From the NCBI GenBank assembly GCA_036971475.1, contig JBAIZL010000005.1, positions 168,387,886 through 168,451,885 on the forward strand: a DNA stretch of 64,000 nt. Direction: 5' to 3'. Every line of letters starts with the position of its first letter. Position 1 is the first letter of the stretch. Both the position numbers and the translations under genes were made by a program. Positions 20,710-32,599 of the stretch are shown in pieces. The notes beneath the pieces were generated by a model, which worked only from the letters and a program-made list of their open reading frames with translations, made no database searches and was not told where the DNA came from. Origin of the DNA: Prosapia bicincta. Its lineage: Eukaryota; Arthropoda; Insecta; Hemiptera; Cercopidae.

Positions 20710-23343
20710 ATGGCAATTAATACTGATTATTATTTGTCAAAATTAAATAATATCATTGAGGACCTGGAACAGGTTATTAACATAATTACTGGAAATGATA
20801 TCCCTACAGGTCTCATTAGCGAAATCCGACGCATCCACGGCAACTTTATTGACACATACGAATATATGGAAAAAAGTTTTGAGCATGAAGTCGCTGAAAC
20901 CGCAGAAAAGGCTTTTCAATTGAAAGCCAAATTTCAACTTTTGTATTTGCCCATCCTGGCTAAATGTCCAGGCATTATAAAATCTGAAGAAAAGGAAATT
21001 TCACCGGCTAACCTCACAAATAATTGCATCAGTCTGCCAAGCCTACAAGTACCCACTTTCTCAGGCAATAACAGTGAATGGACAGACTTTATCACTATGT
21101 TTGACTCTATGATCCACTCTAATGCAAATCTGACCGCAGTACAAAAATTTCAGTACTTAAAATCAACTTTAAAAGGCGATGCCTTAGCAATCATTACCGG
21201 CTTAACAATTTCAGACAATAATTATGCAATAGCTTACAATGCTCTAAGAAACCGCTATGCCAACCCACGCAGGCTAGCCGATCATTACTTCAAACAGATT
21301 CAAGAGTTCAAATCAATGCAAACCGCTTCGCACTCAGAACTCAACCGCTTTCTAACCGCACACTCTAACGCAGTATGTGCCTTGAAGGCCATTAACTTAC
21401 CGGACTTGGCAGATTTTCTGTTGTTTCAAATGCCAGTTAATAATTTAGATCCGAAGACTCGTCTTAATTTTGAAACCAGGCTAGGCACCAACACTATGCC
21501 TACTTACCGCAGTTTGAATGATTTTGTAACTGAACAAGCTAGGGCAATGGAATTGCTCAACCAGCCTTCGACCTCAACCGCAGCTAGCACAAGCCAACAA
21601 CCCCAACTATCGGTCTCCTCTGTCAACGAACCTGACTTAAGTAATACATCTCCTGAGAGTCCAACACCGCCGCTCGAATACCCCACTAAACTCATGACGC
21701 TGATCTCGACTACCGCAGCCACTACAAGTAACCCGGCCGACTACGCAGATGAAGCCGCAAATCTGAAACAAGTTCATCACCGCACTGCAACGCACCACAC
21801 CGCTAGGACTCAACCGCCGGCTTTGCGAACACCAGTGATAAGCCAACGCATCCAGTTCAACCGAAGAGCACCCGCACCACAACCATCACCGCTTGTTAGA
21901 CAAAATTTACCCAGACCGCGCTTGTCTACCAGACCTACCAACCCGCCTCGTAACGATCCGTCCGCAGCACAGTGTTTCTATTGTTCAGCCATTCACAATA
22001 TCTTTTGTTGTCCAGACTTTCTCAAACTAAAAGCTCAGGAACGTCGCGAGTCTATACGACATATGCAGCGCTGTTTTAATTGTTTCGGCACCCACTACCA
22101 AAACAAATGCAAGTCACTCAAGACTTGTAAACATTGCAACGGTAATCATCACTCCTTGTTACATGACTCTAACTCAGCTTCGCCCCAGCGACCGTGCACG
22201 CATCGACACCCAAACTCAGCCAATGACTGCAACCATTCAACTACCAATGGAAAACCTCTCGCCAGCGCCGATAAAACTAACGTCGCTTCTGCCTTATTAG
22301 GCACCGCTCAAGTCATTGTAAATGATCATTTTGGAAATCCGCATATCCTTCGGGCAATCATTGACCCAGGCAGTCAAGTGTCTGTCATAACAAAACCCGC
22401 AACCGCAATGTTGAGCTTACCTACTAGGAAATCAAATGTTTCTCTTGTCGGGGTCGCTTCTCAAACCACACATATATCAGAATATGTGTCCCTACAAATC
22501 TCTTCTGGATATGCCTCAAATTTCAAACTCGATGTCGAAGCTGCAGTACTACCTCACATCACTGACCCTCTTCCATCAATCGCACTAACACCCAGTATAC
22601 ATGCACGTTACAGTCATCTCCAACTTGCTGACCCTCACTTTGACACTCCTGCCCAAATTGACTTAATTCTTGGATCTGACGTATTTAACCGCAGTCTTAT
22701 TAATGAACCACAGACCATAATCAAAGGTCAACCTGCTGCCCTAAACACTTTCTTCGGATGGATTATCTCAGGATCGCTTCCAGACCATCTATGTCGTCAA
22801 CCTCACGCCTTCACTACAAGATTAGACGCTCGTTACACCCCTGCACGTCGATCCATGGAGAGGAAAGAAGTCATCCGCACCATTAAAGACACTCAACGCT
22901 ACAAGAACTTACCCAAGGGTACCACCACCAGTGGCCCCGTTAGAAGATTTAACCATATCACCGAATCTCTTCGCCCTCTAGTCGACGCCTCCGGAATGCT
23001 CATGGTGGGCGGGAGAGTTCATCAGCCTCCACGAAATCACCCCTTTTAGCAACCGCCACCTCTTCAGCAAATGTCCAACCGCTTCTGGAAAACTTGGTCC
23101 ACCCAATACCTACACACACAAATTCAACGGCACAAGTGGAACAAGGATGCCTCCCCGCTCAAGGAGAATCAAATCGTCTTCATAACTGGTGAACATTCGA
23201 ACCCTCTTCATTGGCCTATGGGTCGGATCCTCAAATTGCATCCAGGAACAGACCACGTCGATAGGGTAGCTACTGTCAAGACTGCACATGGACAACTGAA
23301 GAGACCAGTCAACAAGCTCGTCGGCTTTCCGCTTCATCATTAG
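20710..23343 (+). pseudogene. BEL gag-protease polyprotein with pol deletion
   Basis: The ATG at 20710 opens 779 codons. A DUF1759-type gag core lies around residues 120-200 (VPTFSGNNSEWTDFI, RNRYANPR). Next is a proline/threonine-rich linker, then zinc knuckles (CFNCFGTHYQNKC, CKHCNGNHH) around residues 455-490. A retropepsin-like domain follows with IDPGSQVSVIT, where the usual DSGS/DTGS is DPGS. After GWIISG the RT and RNase H are deleted; LVDASGMLMVGGRV is the entry to integrase. An in-frame TAG (23047-23049) is followed in the same frame by NRFWKTWSTQYLH...RPVNKL, the DUF5641 C-terminus. A non-autonomous gag donor at most. Confidence 0.9.
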
Positions 23344-23522
23344 TTCTTCACCGCTTTCCTACAGGTTCTTTCTTCGGCGCTCTTGCCCCTTTTGTTTCTT
23401 TTGGTTTTCTTCGTTTTCCCTGCCACTTTTTTTTCTTCGGCACCCTCGGTTTCCGGTGCTTTAGTGGTTCTTCGCCCCCTACCCACCTGGCGGATTAAAA
23501 ACATTCGTTTTGGTGGGCGGTA

Positions 23523-24484
23523 TGTTAAGTACAGGATCCTTAACCTCACTTTCAACAGACCACGTTTGTTTACAATTCTCATTATTTCGTATAACCTAGC
23601 AATCAGCTGGTGTTTTATTACAGTTCAAGTTCCACCGCCTACTAGACTTTCATTGCCGACCAGCATCTAGGATTCTTTTACTGCAAATAAGTAGGTTTTA
23701 CGATCCAGTCACCAGATGAATCTAGACTATTCATCTATGGTTTTAGACTAATTATCTGATTTAGTTACCTGTTGCTAGCATTTCCGTCTTCTCTCAAGTT
23801 ACACACTTCTTGCAACATGGCTTTCTAGTGCGGCATTCCTGGTTTCTATTCAAGTGTTTTAGCCGATTACATCGGGTTTAAACCGCGTCTGATTATTACC
23901 CCGCTTACTGATTATGTTCAGTTAATGTTTTAGATGCGTTCTAACTATGAATTAACGATTTTAGCCGCGATAAAACTGTTTGAAACCGCTTTCTTTGTAC
24001 AAGTGTAATTTGTTAGGTTAGCCGCGTGGTATTTCATTACACCGCAGACAATTAACTCTTTAACCTCGTGGGTGAACTATCAAGTGTTGATTAAAGCTTT
24101 TCTGTTGTGACTATTTGAAGTGCTTTTAACTTTCAATTAATTTTAAATGAGTTTTAGTTTTACGCCATTCTTCGCAAGCTACGGTTCATCACTTCAGGAC
24201 TTAAACCAGGCCTGGGAAAACCCGCATCATCACCTCTTCAACTACCCTGTATAACTTGGAATGGTAAGTGGCGTAGGCTTAACTTCACTCATAAAATTGA
24301 ACTATTTCTTTTAATTAACGTTTAGTGTTAAATTTAAATTCAGTGTTTTTCTTATTAATAAAGCAGACCCCATACTGCTCCAACAAAGCGTGGGTGGTCT
24401 TACGGACGTTTTAGTGTAACCGCTAATGATTTGAACTACCCTATTTTCATTTTCTTTCTTTAGTTTTGCTACCAAAACTATACA
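23523..24484 (+). repeat. 3' LTR of BEL element
   Basis: Same length and, by eye, same sequence as 19639-20600, including the splice donor and AATAAA. Confidence 0.95.
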
Positions 24485-25390
24485 TATATTATTGTGTAGT
24501 TATTAAACAAAATTTTTGAGAAAATAGTGAATGTGAAAATAGAAAAACCATTATTTTGTAAGATAACTGCTCTGGCCATCCAGATGGACGTAGTTTGGTA
24601 AGAAATAATGGGAAAATAACTCATTTTTTCCCACCTAACTGTACGTCTCTCCTACAATTAATTAACCGAAATGTGAAAAAAATCAAGTTCAATTACCGTT
24701 TAGCTCTACTCTCACATAAAGTTGCTCAACAACAAGAAATCGTTGACATTAAAAAAATTGAATCTCAAAAATGTTGTGTTATTCTTAGCTGCAGCTTGGA
24801 AGGTTGTTCAGTTGAAGACTATATGCACTTTATGGAATCCATTTTTGGGGAAAGAGATGAACATCCATGAAGACAACACTATAAACAGAGAATACTGATG
24901 ATGTCAGCCGAAAGATGATTTTGACCTTGATTAAAAGTATAAACCCTGATGCTTCACTGAATGATACAGATGTTGATGAATGGGTTGGAGGTCATGAGGC
25001 GGAGCAGGCAGAGCATTACAAAGTCTACTAATGACAAAGAAGGTGAAAGATAGGTTGAGGAACCAATGCACCATGAAGTAGCAGTGAAAATGTTGCTGCA
25101 GAAGTGTTAGCAAAAGAAAAAAAAATAACTGACTTAAGAAAGATTAATTTTTTAAAATTGCCAATCAAATTTGGAATAAAATACATTTTTATGTGATTAA
25201 AAATAACAAAATATGTAGAAAAACTAAATAAAAATAGGTATGCAGATTATTATTGTTGAATTTTATTGTATTATTATTGCACATTATTATCTTACTTTTT
25301 AATCAATCTTTCTTATTAACAGAATTTGTAGGTACCTTCTGTAATCTGAACTTTTCAGTTATCCGAATATTTATCAGTTATTTCTATTCG
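24485..25390 (+). pseudogene. Tigger/pogo fragment
   Basis: The plus strand encodes DNCSGHPDG, then ITHFFPPNCTSLLQLINRNV and a basic stretch, the second catalytic Asp and following segment of a Tigger DDE domain. Stops follow. The right side ends in CTGTAATCTGAAC- and TTATCCGAATA-like sequence typical of pogo termini. The left side is cut by the BEL element. Confidence 0.7.
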
Positions 25391-25544
25391 TGTCAAGCCT
25401 TTGGGAAAACTAGTTGAATAATTTTGGAAAAGTTTTATTAAATTTATGAAGACCAGCATTAAAAATATTGTATCTGTTATAAATTCTGAAAAATTCAATT
25501 TTATTACACAAAAATTTTTAATAAATTTTGAAATTGTGTTTTAG

Positions 25545-25729
25545 GACTCTGGGAAAATTTACTAGAATGTCGTATAAAGCTTCAAAAATCATTAGTTGCT
25601 TGCAATAAACTACCTCAAAAGCAGAGTTTTCTTCATATAAAATCTTTTTGGAATGCAGATAATAGAACAATAGTTAAAAAAACAAACAAATCAATTTTAA
25701 CTCTTCTAGAAAAACTTCTTCACTTACAG
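25545..25729 (+). CDS. AATF: AATF exon 4, AATF-Che1 domain
   Basis: The acceptor is TTTTAG|GACT and the donor TTACAG|GTAAAC. It encodes LWENLLECRIKLQKSLVAC, NKLPQ and, after a variable part, SILTLLEKLLHLQ. This is the helical, leucine-rich core of the AATF-Che1 domain and the clearest N-terminal match to AATF proteins. Ends in phase 0. Confidence 0.95.
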
Positions 25730-25734
25730 GTAAA

Positions 25735-26455
25735 CAATTTTCCTTCTTCTAAAACTGCTTATATTACAGTATATCAAGATATAAATACTGTATTTCTTTT
25801 TTAAATGATCTTATTTCTTTTAACTGTGTATTTTTTTCAGCCGCAAGATAGATTCATTCCATTCATCCAGTTTTCATTAATAATGTAGAGAAGGGCCTAT
25901 CGCTCAGAAACTTTAAATGCATTCCACCTTTTGTATTTATTTTTCTTCCCGTCGCAGTTCTACATGAACACATTAACCTTGACTTATTAGGATGAAGTAG
26001 ACTTTATTTTTAATACATTTTTACAATTTATGACTTCGAAGTCATGTTTGTAATGTCGCTCAAGATATTAACCAGTTCAGATTCATCATCAGATCTGAGT
26101 AATGCATGGTCAAAGTGTAATGCGTGATTTGATTGTAAGGAGGTGGATGAGGCAGTTCAACAATGAACATGAAAATGTGTATTACTGAGTAGGTATCCAT
26201 CTGTGGATAAACTAGTTGAAGCAGTCAATGAAAACATTAACAAAAATTGTAAGTTTACAAATTTTACTTTTTAACTGAAATTTTCACCTTAAATTTGTTT
26301 TGAAGACATGGGGAAAAGTTTTCTTAAACTTTGTCCATGCTATGTACAAAAAATTCTTTCCAAGGACCACATAAATAGTGCACTTTTGACACACATGTTA
26401 TGAAAAATACAGTGACAACTTTTTCAGCATTATATTGACTGAAAACAAAATTTGA
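25735..26455. other. Start of AATF intron 4, nothing recognised
   Basis: AT-rich, with no supportable feature on either strand. Confidence 0.4.
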
Positions 26456-27000
26456 GTAGCTAATGGCATCACTGAATCAAATGACAGTCTATAAAATAAA
26501 GGTAAATGTTCCTGCTGGCAAAGTAAAAAGACAAGATAAGCTTAACAAGGCACAAAATCATGTGCAGTGTTTTGGGACAAATGTGACCTCTTGGCTCTTC
26601 AGTAGAGTACTACAGTTAACACAATTGCTTAGTATGATATGCTTATAAAACTGCATTATAAAACTGCTTATAAAACTGCAATACTGAACAAACACTAAAA
26701 TACTCACTAGTAGCATAGTTTTAATCTATGACACTGTTTGGTCCATATTCTGAATGTGTGATAGCAGCTTTAACAGGATTTTAGCTACAATTGTACCACA
26801 ATCCCTAAAGGTAGGACCACACTCCTAGTGATTACTTTCATTTTTTGCATCTGAAATATAATCTTGCTTGTAAGAGGTTCTATGAGGCTGGTGAAACAAA
26901 AAATGCCATTTACACTCAATCGAATTCACAAGGAGGAACTTCCTTGTGTAGAGTGTTGTAAAACAACTTTTTATTGTTTACACATTTCAATGTTATAACA
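26456..27000 (+). pseudogene. Possible mariner transposase relic
   Basis: The plus strand gives VPAGKVKRQDKLNKAQNHV and, about 300 bp on, SDYFHFLHLKYNLA with NAIYTQ-like text, resembling the middle and end of a mariner transposase in several frames. Heavily decayed; no TIRs found. Confidence 0.35.
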
Positions 27001-27337
27001 ACTGACAATCAAAACAACTAATTAAGTTGGTGAATTTAGTGATAGTGAGATGCTTATTGTTTAAGATTATTTTACACTACTCAGATTAAACTTTATGAGT
27101 CAATTAAAAAGGATCTATAAAGCGAAGATATTTCTTTGTTCAAATAAAAAAAAAAAATAGGTTTTAAATCTAAGGGTAATTTACTTTCACAATTGCAAAA
27201 AGAATTTTGCAACACTGAAATAAGTCATCCAAATCAAATTACAAAATATTTGAAAAAATGCTGAGCCCTAATCACCAACTAGTGGATGGTTAACAAGCTG
27301 TACCAGTTTTCGTTGCTAGTTCCTAGCCATTGGAAAA

Positions 27338-27352
27338 TAAATAAATAAATAA

Positions 27353-27406
<54 letters not shown>
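27338..27406. repeat. (AAAT)n then (AT)n tract
   Basis: It abuts the left end of the 1.5-kb repeat copy 1. Confidence 0.95.
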
Positions 27407-27409
<3 letters not shown>

Positions 27410-28880
27410 AACATTTATAGAATGGGCTATATAATGTTCTTTAAGAATTGGAAAAATAGATTAGAAATAACTCACACAAAATTTAAAAAAGAAATTCATT
27501 AAAAGATTGGTTAGATTAAATTGAAACTAAATTTAGGTAAAAGCCTAGAAATGTAAACAAGGTATTTGAACTGTAAATGCATAAGGAAATTTGTTGTATC
27601 AAATAAAATTTAAAACAAGATAATCTAATAATAATTATATTTAAACAAAATTGTAAATATTAGTAACATAGGGCATAAGTAATTACTTGAAGGAAAAAGT
27701 GAAAAACGATTGTAAACAATGAAAGGTTATGTTCTATGAATTCAGCTCAAAACACACACAATTCGAATTATTACAAAAGTAAAACACAAAGACACTTCAC
27801 ACACTAATAATAGTAATTAAATAAACACTGGAAGGTTTGTTAAGGATCGGAAAATTGAAACAGTATGTTAACAAAATTAAAACTGGTGAAAACAATCGCG
27901 TTATTGCATCAGCTGTAGAAAGCAAGAAGTAGGTCAGTTGCAGTCGACTCTAGTGAGAAGAAATCAAACTGAATTATAGCAACATGTGTTTTTTTAAGAA
28001 GGAGGCCGCCATATTTGTAACATTTTAAAAGAAAAACGAAGCGTTAGTTTAGTCAGAGATAGCATGGGTGACGCTACGAGATGGGACCTGAGATGACCAG
28101 TCAAAATTCCTTTTAAAAAAAGCCGTCAAAATTAAACAGATTTGTGAAGAAACTTGGAAATTTTAAATAAGGAGAAGTGAATTTAAAGATAAAGTACAGT
28201 GGTAATATAATTTGAAGGAACTAAAACGAATTTAAGTGTGTAAAAAGTGAAATTTGAAGAGAACGGAATCTTACGTAAGCGACCTGCAGAATTTCGGTAT
28301 TTGATAAGTTAAGTATATATAGCGCTATAAAAAAAATAAACTTTAGTGGACTCTTAGGATAATAGGGAAGTTTAATTTTGTACATTAGAATATCTTGTGA
28401 TTAATAGTAATAAGAACATAATCCAGTTCAAATAGTTTCGCCTTTTTGCTTATTCCAAATTAAAGTTTTTCCATCAGGAAAATATTTATTAAAACTAATT
28501 TCAAAATTTAATATTGTTTTTCAAAATTTATTTAATTAACCAAAGAATTAAAAAATATAGCCCATGCTATAAACCCCGAGATAGTAAGAGATCGTAAAAT
28601 TAGCCTAGGGTATATGAAAATTTGTAACTAAAAATCAAAGAAAGTGAGTTTAGTATATTGTGTTAAAATTTGTTAAGTTTTATTTTGTTGTGTTTATTGT
28701 TTAACTGTTAAAATAAAATTGTTCTGTTAACTGTTGAAATAAAATAATTATAATAAAGAATTTTAAATTATTCAGGAGTTTGTGTTATTTAAATAGAAAT
28801 TAAATATCTTCATTTAAATAAAATATTTAATAATATAAACCCCGTTGTATTGCGTCTTAAGGAAATATCTTTATAATATA
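27407..28880. repeat. Unclassified 1.5-kb dispersed repeat, copy 1
   Basis: Starts TGTAACATTTATAGAATGGG directly after (AT)n and ends CTTTATAATATATAT. It is homologous over its full length to 36610-38090. It includes an inverted pair near the start and at about 28556 (ATAGAATGGGCTATAT and ATATAGCCCATGCTATAA) and AATAAA-like sites near the right end. No protein. It could be a solo LTR or a non-autonomous DNA element. Confidence 0.8.
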
Positions 28881-28925
28881 TATATATATTTTAGGTTAGT
28901 TTTGGTTGGTAAAGATTATTTAGAG

Positions 28926-29186
28926 TTTTTGGACTAGGAGACTGACAGACTTACCTTGGTAAGAGTCCACTCTATAGTCTTGAAATAGAAACACATAAAA
29001 GCACTTAAACAATGATATATTTCAACCACACAGTTGTCTTTGTCAATCGAAGAGAAAACACAAAAAGAAATATGAGAGAATGAAATAAAATAAAATTTTT
29101 ATTTAATAAAATTTATTGAAATAAAATTTTATTTCATAAATGTAATTTGTATAAATGTAAGTCTGTCAGTCTCCTAGTCCAAAAAA
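28926..29186. mobile_element. Small inverted-repeat element (MITE)
   Basis: About 28-bp perfect termini (TTTTTGGACTAGGAGACTGA and its complement) bound 261 bp. Related sequence occurs at 46326-46380 and 46744-46870. Non-coding; it abuts the (ATCT)n(AT)n tract. Confidence 0.75.
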
Positions 29187-29198
29187 TCTATCTATCTA

Positions 29199-29255
<57 letters not shown>
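29187..29255. repeat. (ATCT)n then (AT)n tract
   Basis: Microsatellite lying exactly between the MITE and the Penelope end. Confidence 0.95.
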
Positions 29256-29260
<5 letters not shown>

Positions 29261-29770
29261 TTAAATTAAAAATATTTCAAAAACAAGAATACTTTTAATA
29301 CATATATTATTCAAAGCTTTTCACCGATAAAACAGTACCAGCATGTTCAGGAAAAATAATTATGTAACAAAATATTTTTACAAAAATTAAATCATGTATA
29401 CTACAATCAACCATATGTTTATAAATATTGCACTTTATGTAATTTTTTCTATAACAACAATGACCTTATAAATAGTTTGGTGTCTTGATCTCATGTGTAT
29501 CTGTTCATCAATTAATCTGACTTTAACTTTATGTTTATAGATTTTTTATGTTTCACATATATTAATCTTTAATCATTTGTTTAATTCTTTTATTAATTTC
29601 ATATTTTCTATTTCAGGAAATTCATGTCCATTATTAATACTGTACAATGAGTAGCTAAATTTGATTTGTATATGTTTGGTTAAATATAAGCGTTTAAATG
29701 TTCTTTGTATCTTTCTTTCAATTTCTTTTTTGTTTGTCCTACATATAATTTATTACAATTGTAACACTCT
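29256..29770 (-). pseudogene. Penelope-like 3' fragment with GIY-YIG end
   Basis: The minus strand reads NKLYVGQTKKKLKERYKEHL and NAYI (GIY-YIG nuclease), then a degraded C-terminal block, then a 3' tail with a hammerhead-like core. It is the inverted counterpart of 34763-35995, alignable nearly throughout. The tail ends at the (AT)n tract. Reverse transcriptase absent. Confidence 0.8.
29305..29356 (-). ncRNA. Degenerate hammerhead-like motif
   Basis: Minus strand: CTGAACA replaces CTGATGA. Stem II GCTGGT/ATCGGT is retained by G-U pairs, then GAAA and an AAGCTT palindrome as stem III. The core change should abolish cleavage. Confidence 0.4.
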
Positions 29771-31016
29771 TAAATAATTAGGTGTTACAAATAAATTCAT
29801 TTATATATTTAATTTTATTTAATAATAAAATTGGCCCAATATAAAAAAAATTTTTTGTTTTCTTGGTGAACACTTGTTAATCTATCGTAAGAACTAAGGC
29901 GTTCCTAGCGAGCAAAAATATCGTACGATGTTGGTAAGTTGAAGCAATTGACCAGATCATGCCATATGCCGTAAGCGTGGGATGATACCTGCGAACCAAT
30001 GAAAAATCTATATAAGAACAAATAAGGGGTTGCATTAGAATTCAGCTTCGCGTGTATACCAAACTGCCCACTTCACTAAAAGTCTTTGAACGAGATAGAC
30101 GTGATGGCAATTTCTGAAATGACTTAGAAAATTTGCAAGCTTTTATTATTAAAAATTTAAGTTGTCAAGGCCGGTACCAGTTTATTAATGCAACTTACAG
30201 AAGAAGCCAGAACCTTTTTTTTATGAGTTCCAAATAGTAAAAGTTCGTATTTTTTTGTTCAAGTGCGCTTGTTGCAAGAGCGATGTGCAGTGATAAGTAA
30301 TATGTGTTATAGTATTATACAAGTGGTGTGCACAACCAGGTACGTTTCAAAGTATAATGAAGAAAATGTATTTTAACTTTAACTAACTTAAATTCTGAAT
30401 GATAAATGATTAACACATAAACGGTAGAAGTCGTCTTTGGATATTCATTTCTAAAATTAAATTTGAACACTTAACTTACTACCTTCTCGATGCATAAATT
30501 GTAATGCTTTATTGTACACTTAACAAGTAATTAATATATGTAAAGAATAGTTAGCAGTAATTTAAAATAAATCTCTTGACACATTGGTTGTCATTTGTTC
30601 AATTTGTGATTTGTGTTTAATTAATAAATTGTTTAATATTATATTTTAAAACATTCAATCGTTATTTCACACGTAACCTAGTTCTAGCTTCAAGATAGGA
30701 AGACCGTCACAGACAGACAGTTTGTGCCTGAGCTGTGACATTAGAACTAGAAGCCCTGGTAAGTAAAATTAAATATGTTGGTAATAAGCAAAAGAATATT
30801 TAAATAAAGATAAAATTACCCAGGTAAAAAGGGCAAAACGTTACAGGTGCACGACTCTGCTAAATTTAAAGTAATTAAATAGTTGAATAATAAATACTGC
30901 TAACTAATTCTAATGATTAATACCATTGATGGGTTAATTAGGTAAGTTGTGCAGCCTTAAGAATACTTGTTAGTGTGTAGTAAGGTTATTTAAAAAAAAC
31001 AAAAACAAAAAATAAA

Positions 31017-32396
31017 ATGTCTAGCGATTTGAAAATAAATATTGATCTGTTGGTGAAAGACGAGTTAATTTTTGAACTAAAAATTAGGAATGTAGAGGTT
31101 AGAACGGAGAGTACAGCATCTGAAATAAGAAAGACCTAAGAAAAGTAGCCAAAGATTCAGAGTATAAAGCCGACCCTAATAATTTAATTGGTAAAATGGA
31201 TGTGCCTAGTGAGTTTTTGTTAATCGAAAATAAATTTAAGGACTTAGTAGAAATATGTAATAATTTAAAAACCGAACCTAAAGCTATTGATGTTTTAAGA
31301 GCTGAAACAAAACTAGTACATTTAAGATTAAGATGTAAATGCTTGTTGAAATTTGAATTAGATTGTAAAATGTCAGACCTAAAAGATTTTTTTAAAAAAA
31401 TGAAAAATTTGGAAAAATTAATAGCTGAAACAAGTTTAGACAGTAAAGTTTGTATAGAAACCAAAAGACAATTATCTACTAGTAGCCTAGAGGAAGAGAA
31501 GTTAATTAATGATGTGTTTGAAAAGACTGAATCAAAAACAAACGATCACGATGGGGAGTTAACGGAAATTGCAATACCTGAACTGTTAATTGGAGATAAT
31601 GCAAATTTAGAAATAAGTGGTTTTGAACAGCAATTAGTAAAACATCAAAATAATTATATGCCAGTGTTTAATCCTGAACTGTACAATAAATTGCCGAATC
31701 CTTTTGAAAGGTATTTAAAAATGTTTGACATGTCAGATGGACTAGAATTAAACAGCTTATTAAAATTTATGAGTGTAATTTTAAAAATAAAATAAGAAAC
31801 TAAATTGTCAGATACAGAAATTTTAGAGTTAAGCATAGGAAAGGTACAAGGCCCTTTGTTAAATAAGTTCTCTTGGCTTTAGACAATAACGTTCCCTTAA
31901 ATGATTTTCATGAAGATATATTAAAAAGCTTTATACCTATAAACCTCAGAAAATTTAAAAAGAATCTTGTAAACAGACCGCAAGGTAATTTAGAACTAAT
32001 TAATATGTATATTAGAAGAGTTAAAGATAATTGTAAATTGTTGAGATGTAATTATTCCGATACTGAGATAATAGAAATTATTAAGTTAGGAATTAAGCCA
32101 GAAGACCGTAATAAATTAATTTTTGTAAAAATCCTGCTAATTTTAACGACCTGGACAATATGTGTGTTCAGATTCAAAATTTAGGTTATAACGATATAAT
32201 AAGACAAGAAAACAATAATCCTGTATTTAGAAAGCAGGAGCCGAATAAGATAAAATTTAAGAAATACAATAATGAACAAACAGTAAATGTGAATATTAGT
32301 AGGAACCATGTAAAATACTATAACTGTAACAGGTTAGGTCATATTGCTAAGCATTGTAATAACAACAAATATGTTAACTTAGTCAGAAAACGTTAA
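31017..32396 (+). pseudogene. Gypsy gag, several breaks
   Basis: Opens MSSDLKINIDLLVKDEL and ELKIRN, typical of arthropod gypsy gag starts. Frame breaks occur near 31135, 31795 and 32130. The nucleocapsid knuckle near 32310-32355 reads YYNCNRLGHIAKHC: the first Cys of CCHC is replaced by Tyr. Capsid-like helices (INMYIRRVKDNCKLL) precede it. Not functional. Confidence 0.8.
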
Positions 32397-32599
32397 AATG
32401 AATTTAAATGTAACAATAAAGTGAATAAATTTAAACACTTGGATTTAAAAAACAAAAATGTAATAAATCCGAATATCTCAAAGAATAAAATCCATGAAAC
32501 AAAAATTGAACAGGTTAATGTATTGGATAAATCAAAATTTTTCAGAGAAACTAGAAAATGTTTAAACATTATGAAAACAGTAGAAAAGAAAAATTGGTT

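Larger units (their letters stand above)
19639..24484 (+). mobile_element. BEL/Pao LTR retrotransposon, internally deleted
   Basis: A 4846-bp element with two 962-bp LTRs starting TGTTAAG and ending TATACA. By eye the LTRs are identical with no indels, which implies recent insertion. The interior keeps gag and protease, a trace of the integrase N-terminus and the far C-terminus of pol. Reverse transcriptase, RNase H and the integrase core are gone. It lies in AATF intron 3 in the same orientation. The composition (GC-richer, CCG/CGC codons) contrasts with the intron. No clear target duplication is visible in the AT-rich flanks. Confidence 0.95.

Noticed and set aside
21504..21882. Minus-strand open frames opposite the BEL gag
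   Set aside because: Shadows of the GC-rich gag coding strand.
24890..24925. Plus-strand CTGATGATGTCAGCCGAAAG, which looks like a hammerhead core with GAAA
   Set aside because: Only eight bases separate the boxes and they cannot form stem II; it lies inside a Tigger relic.
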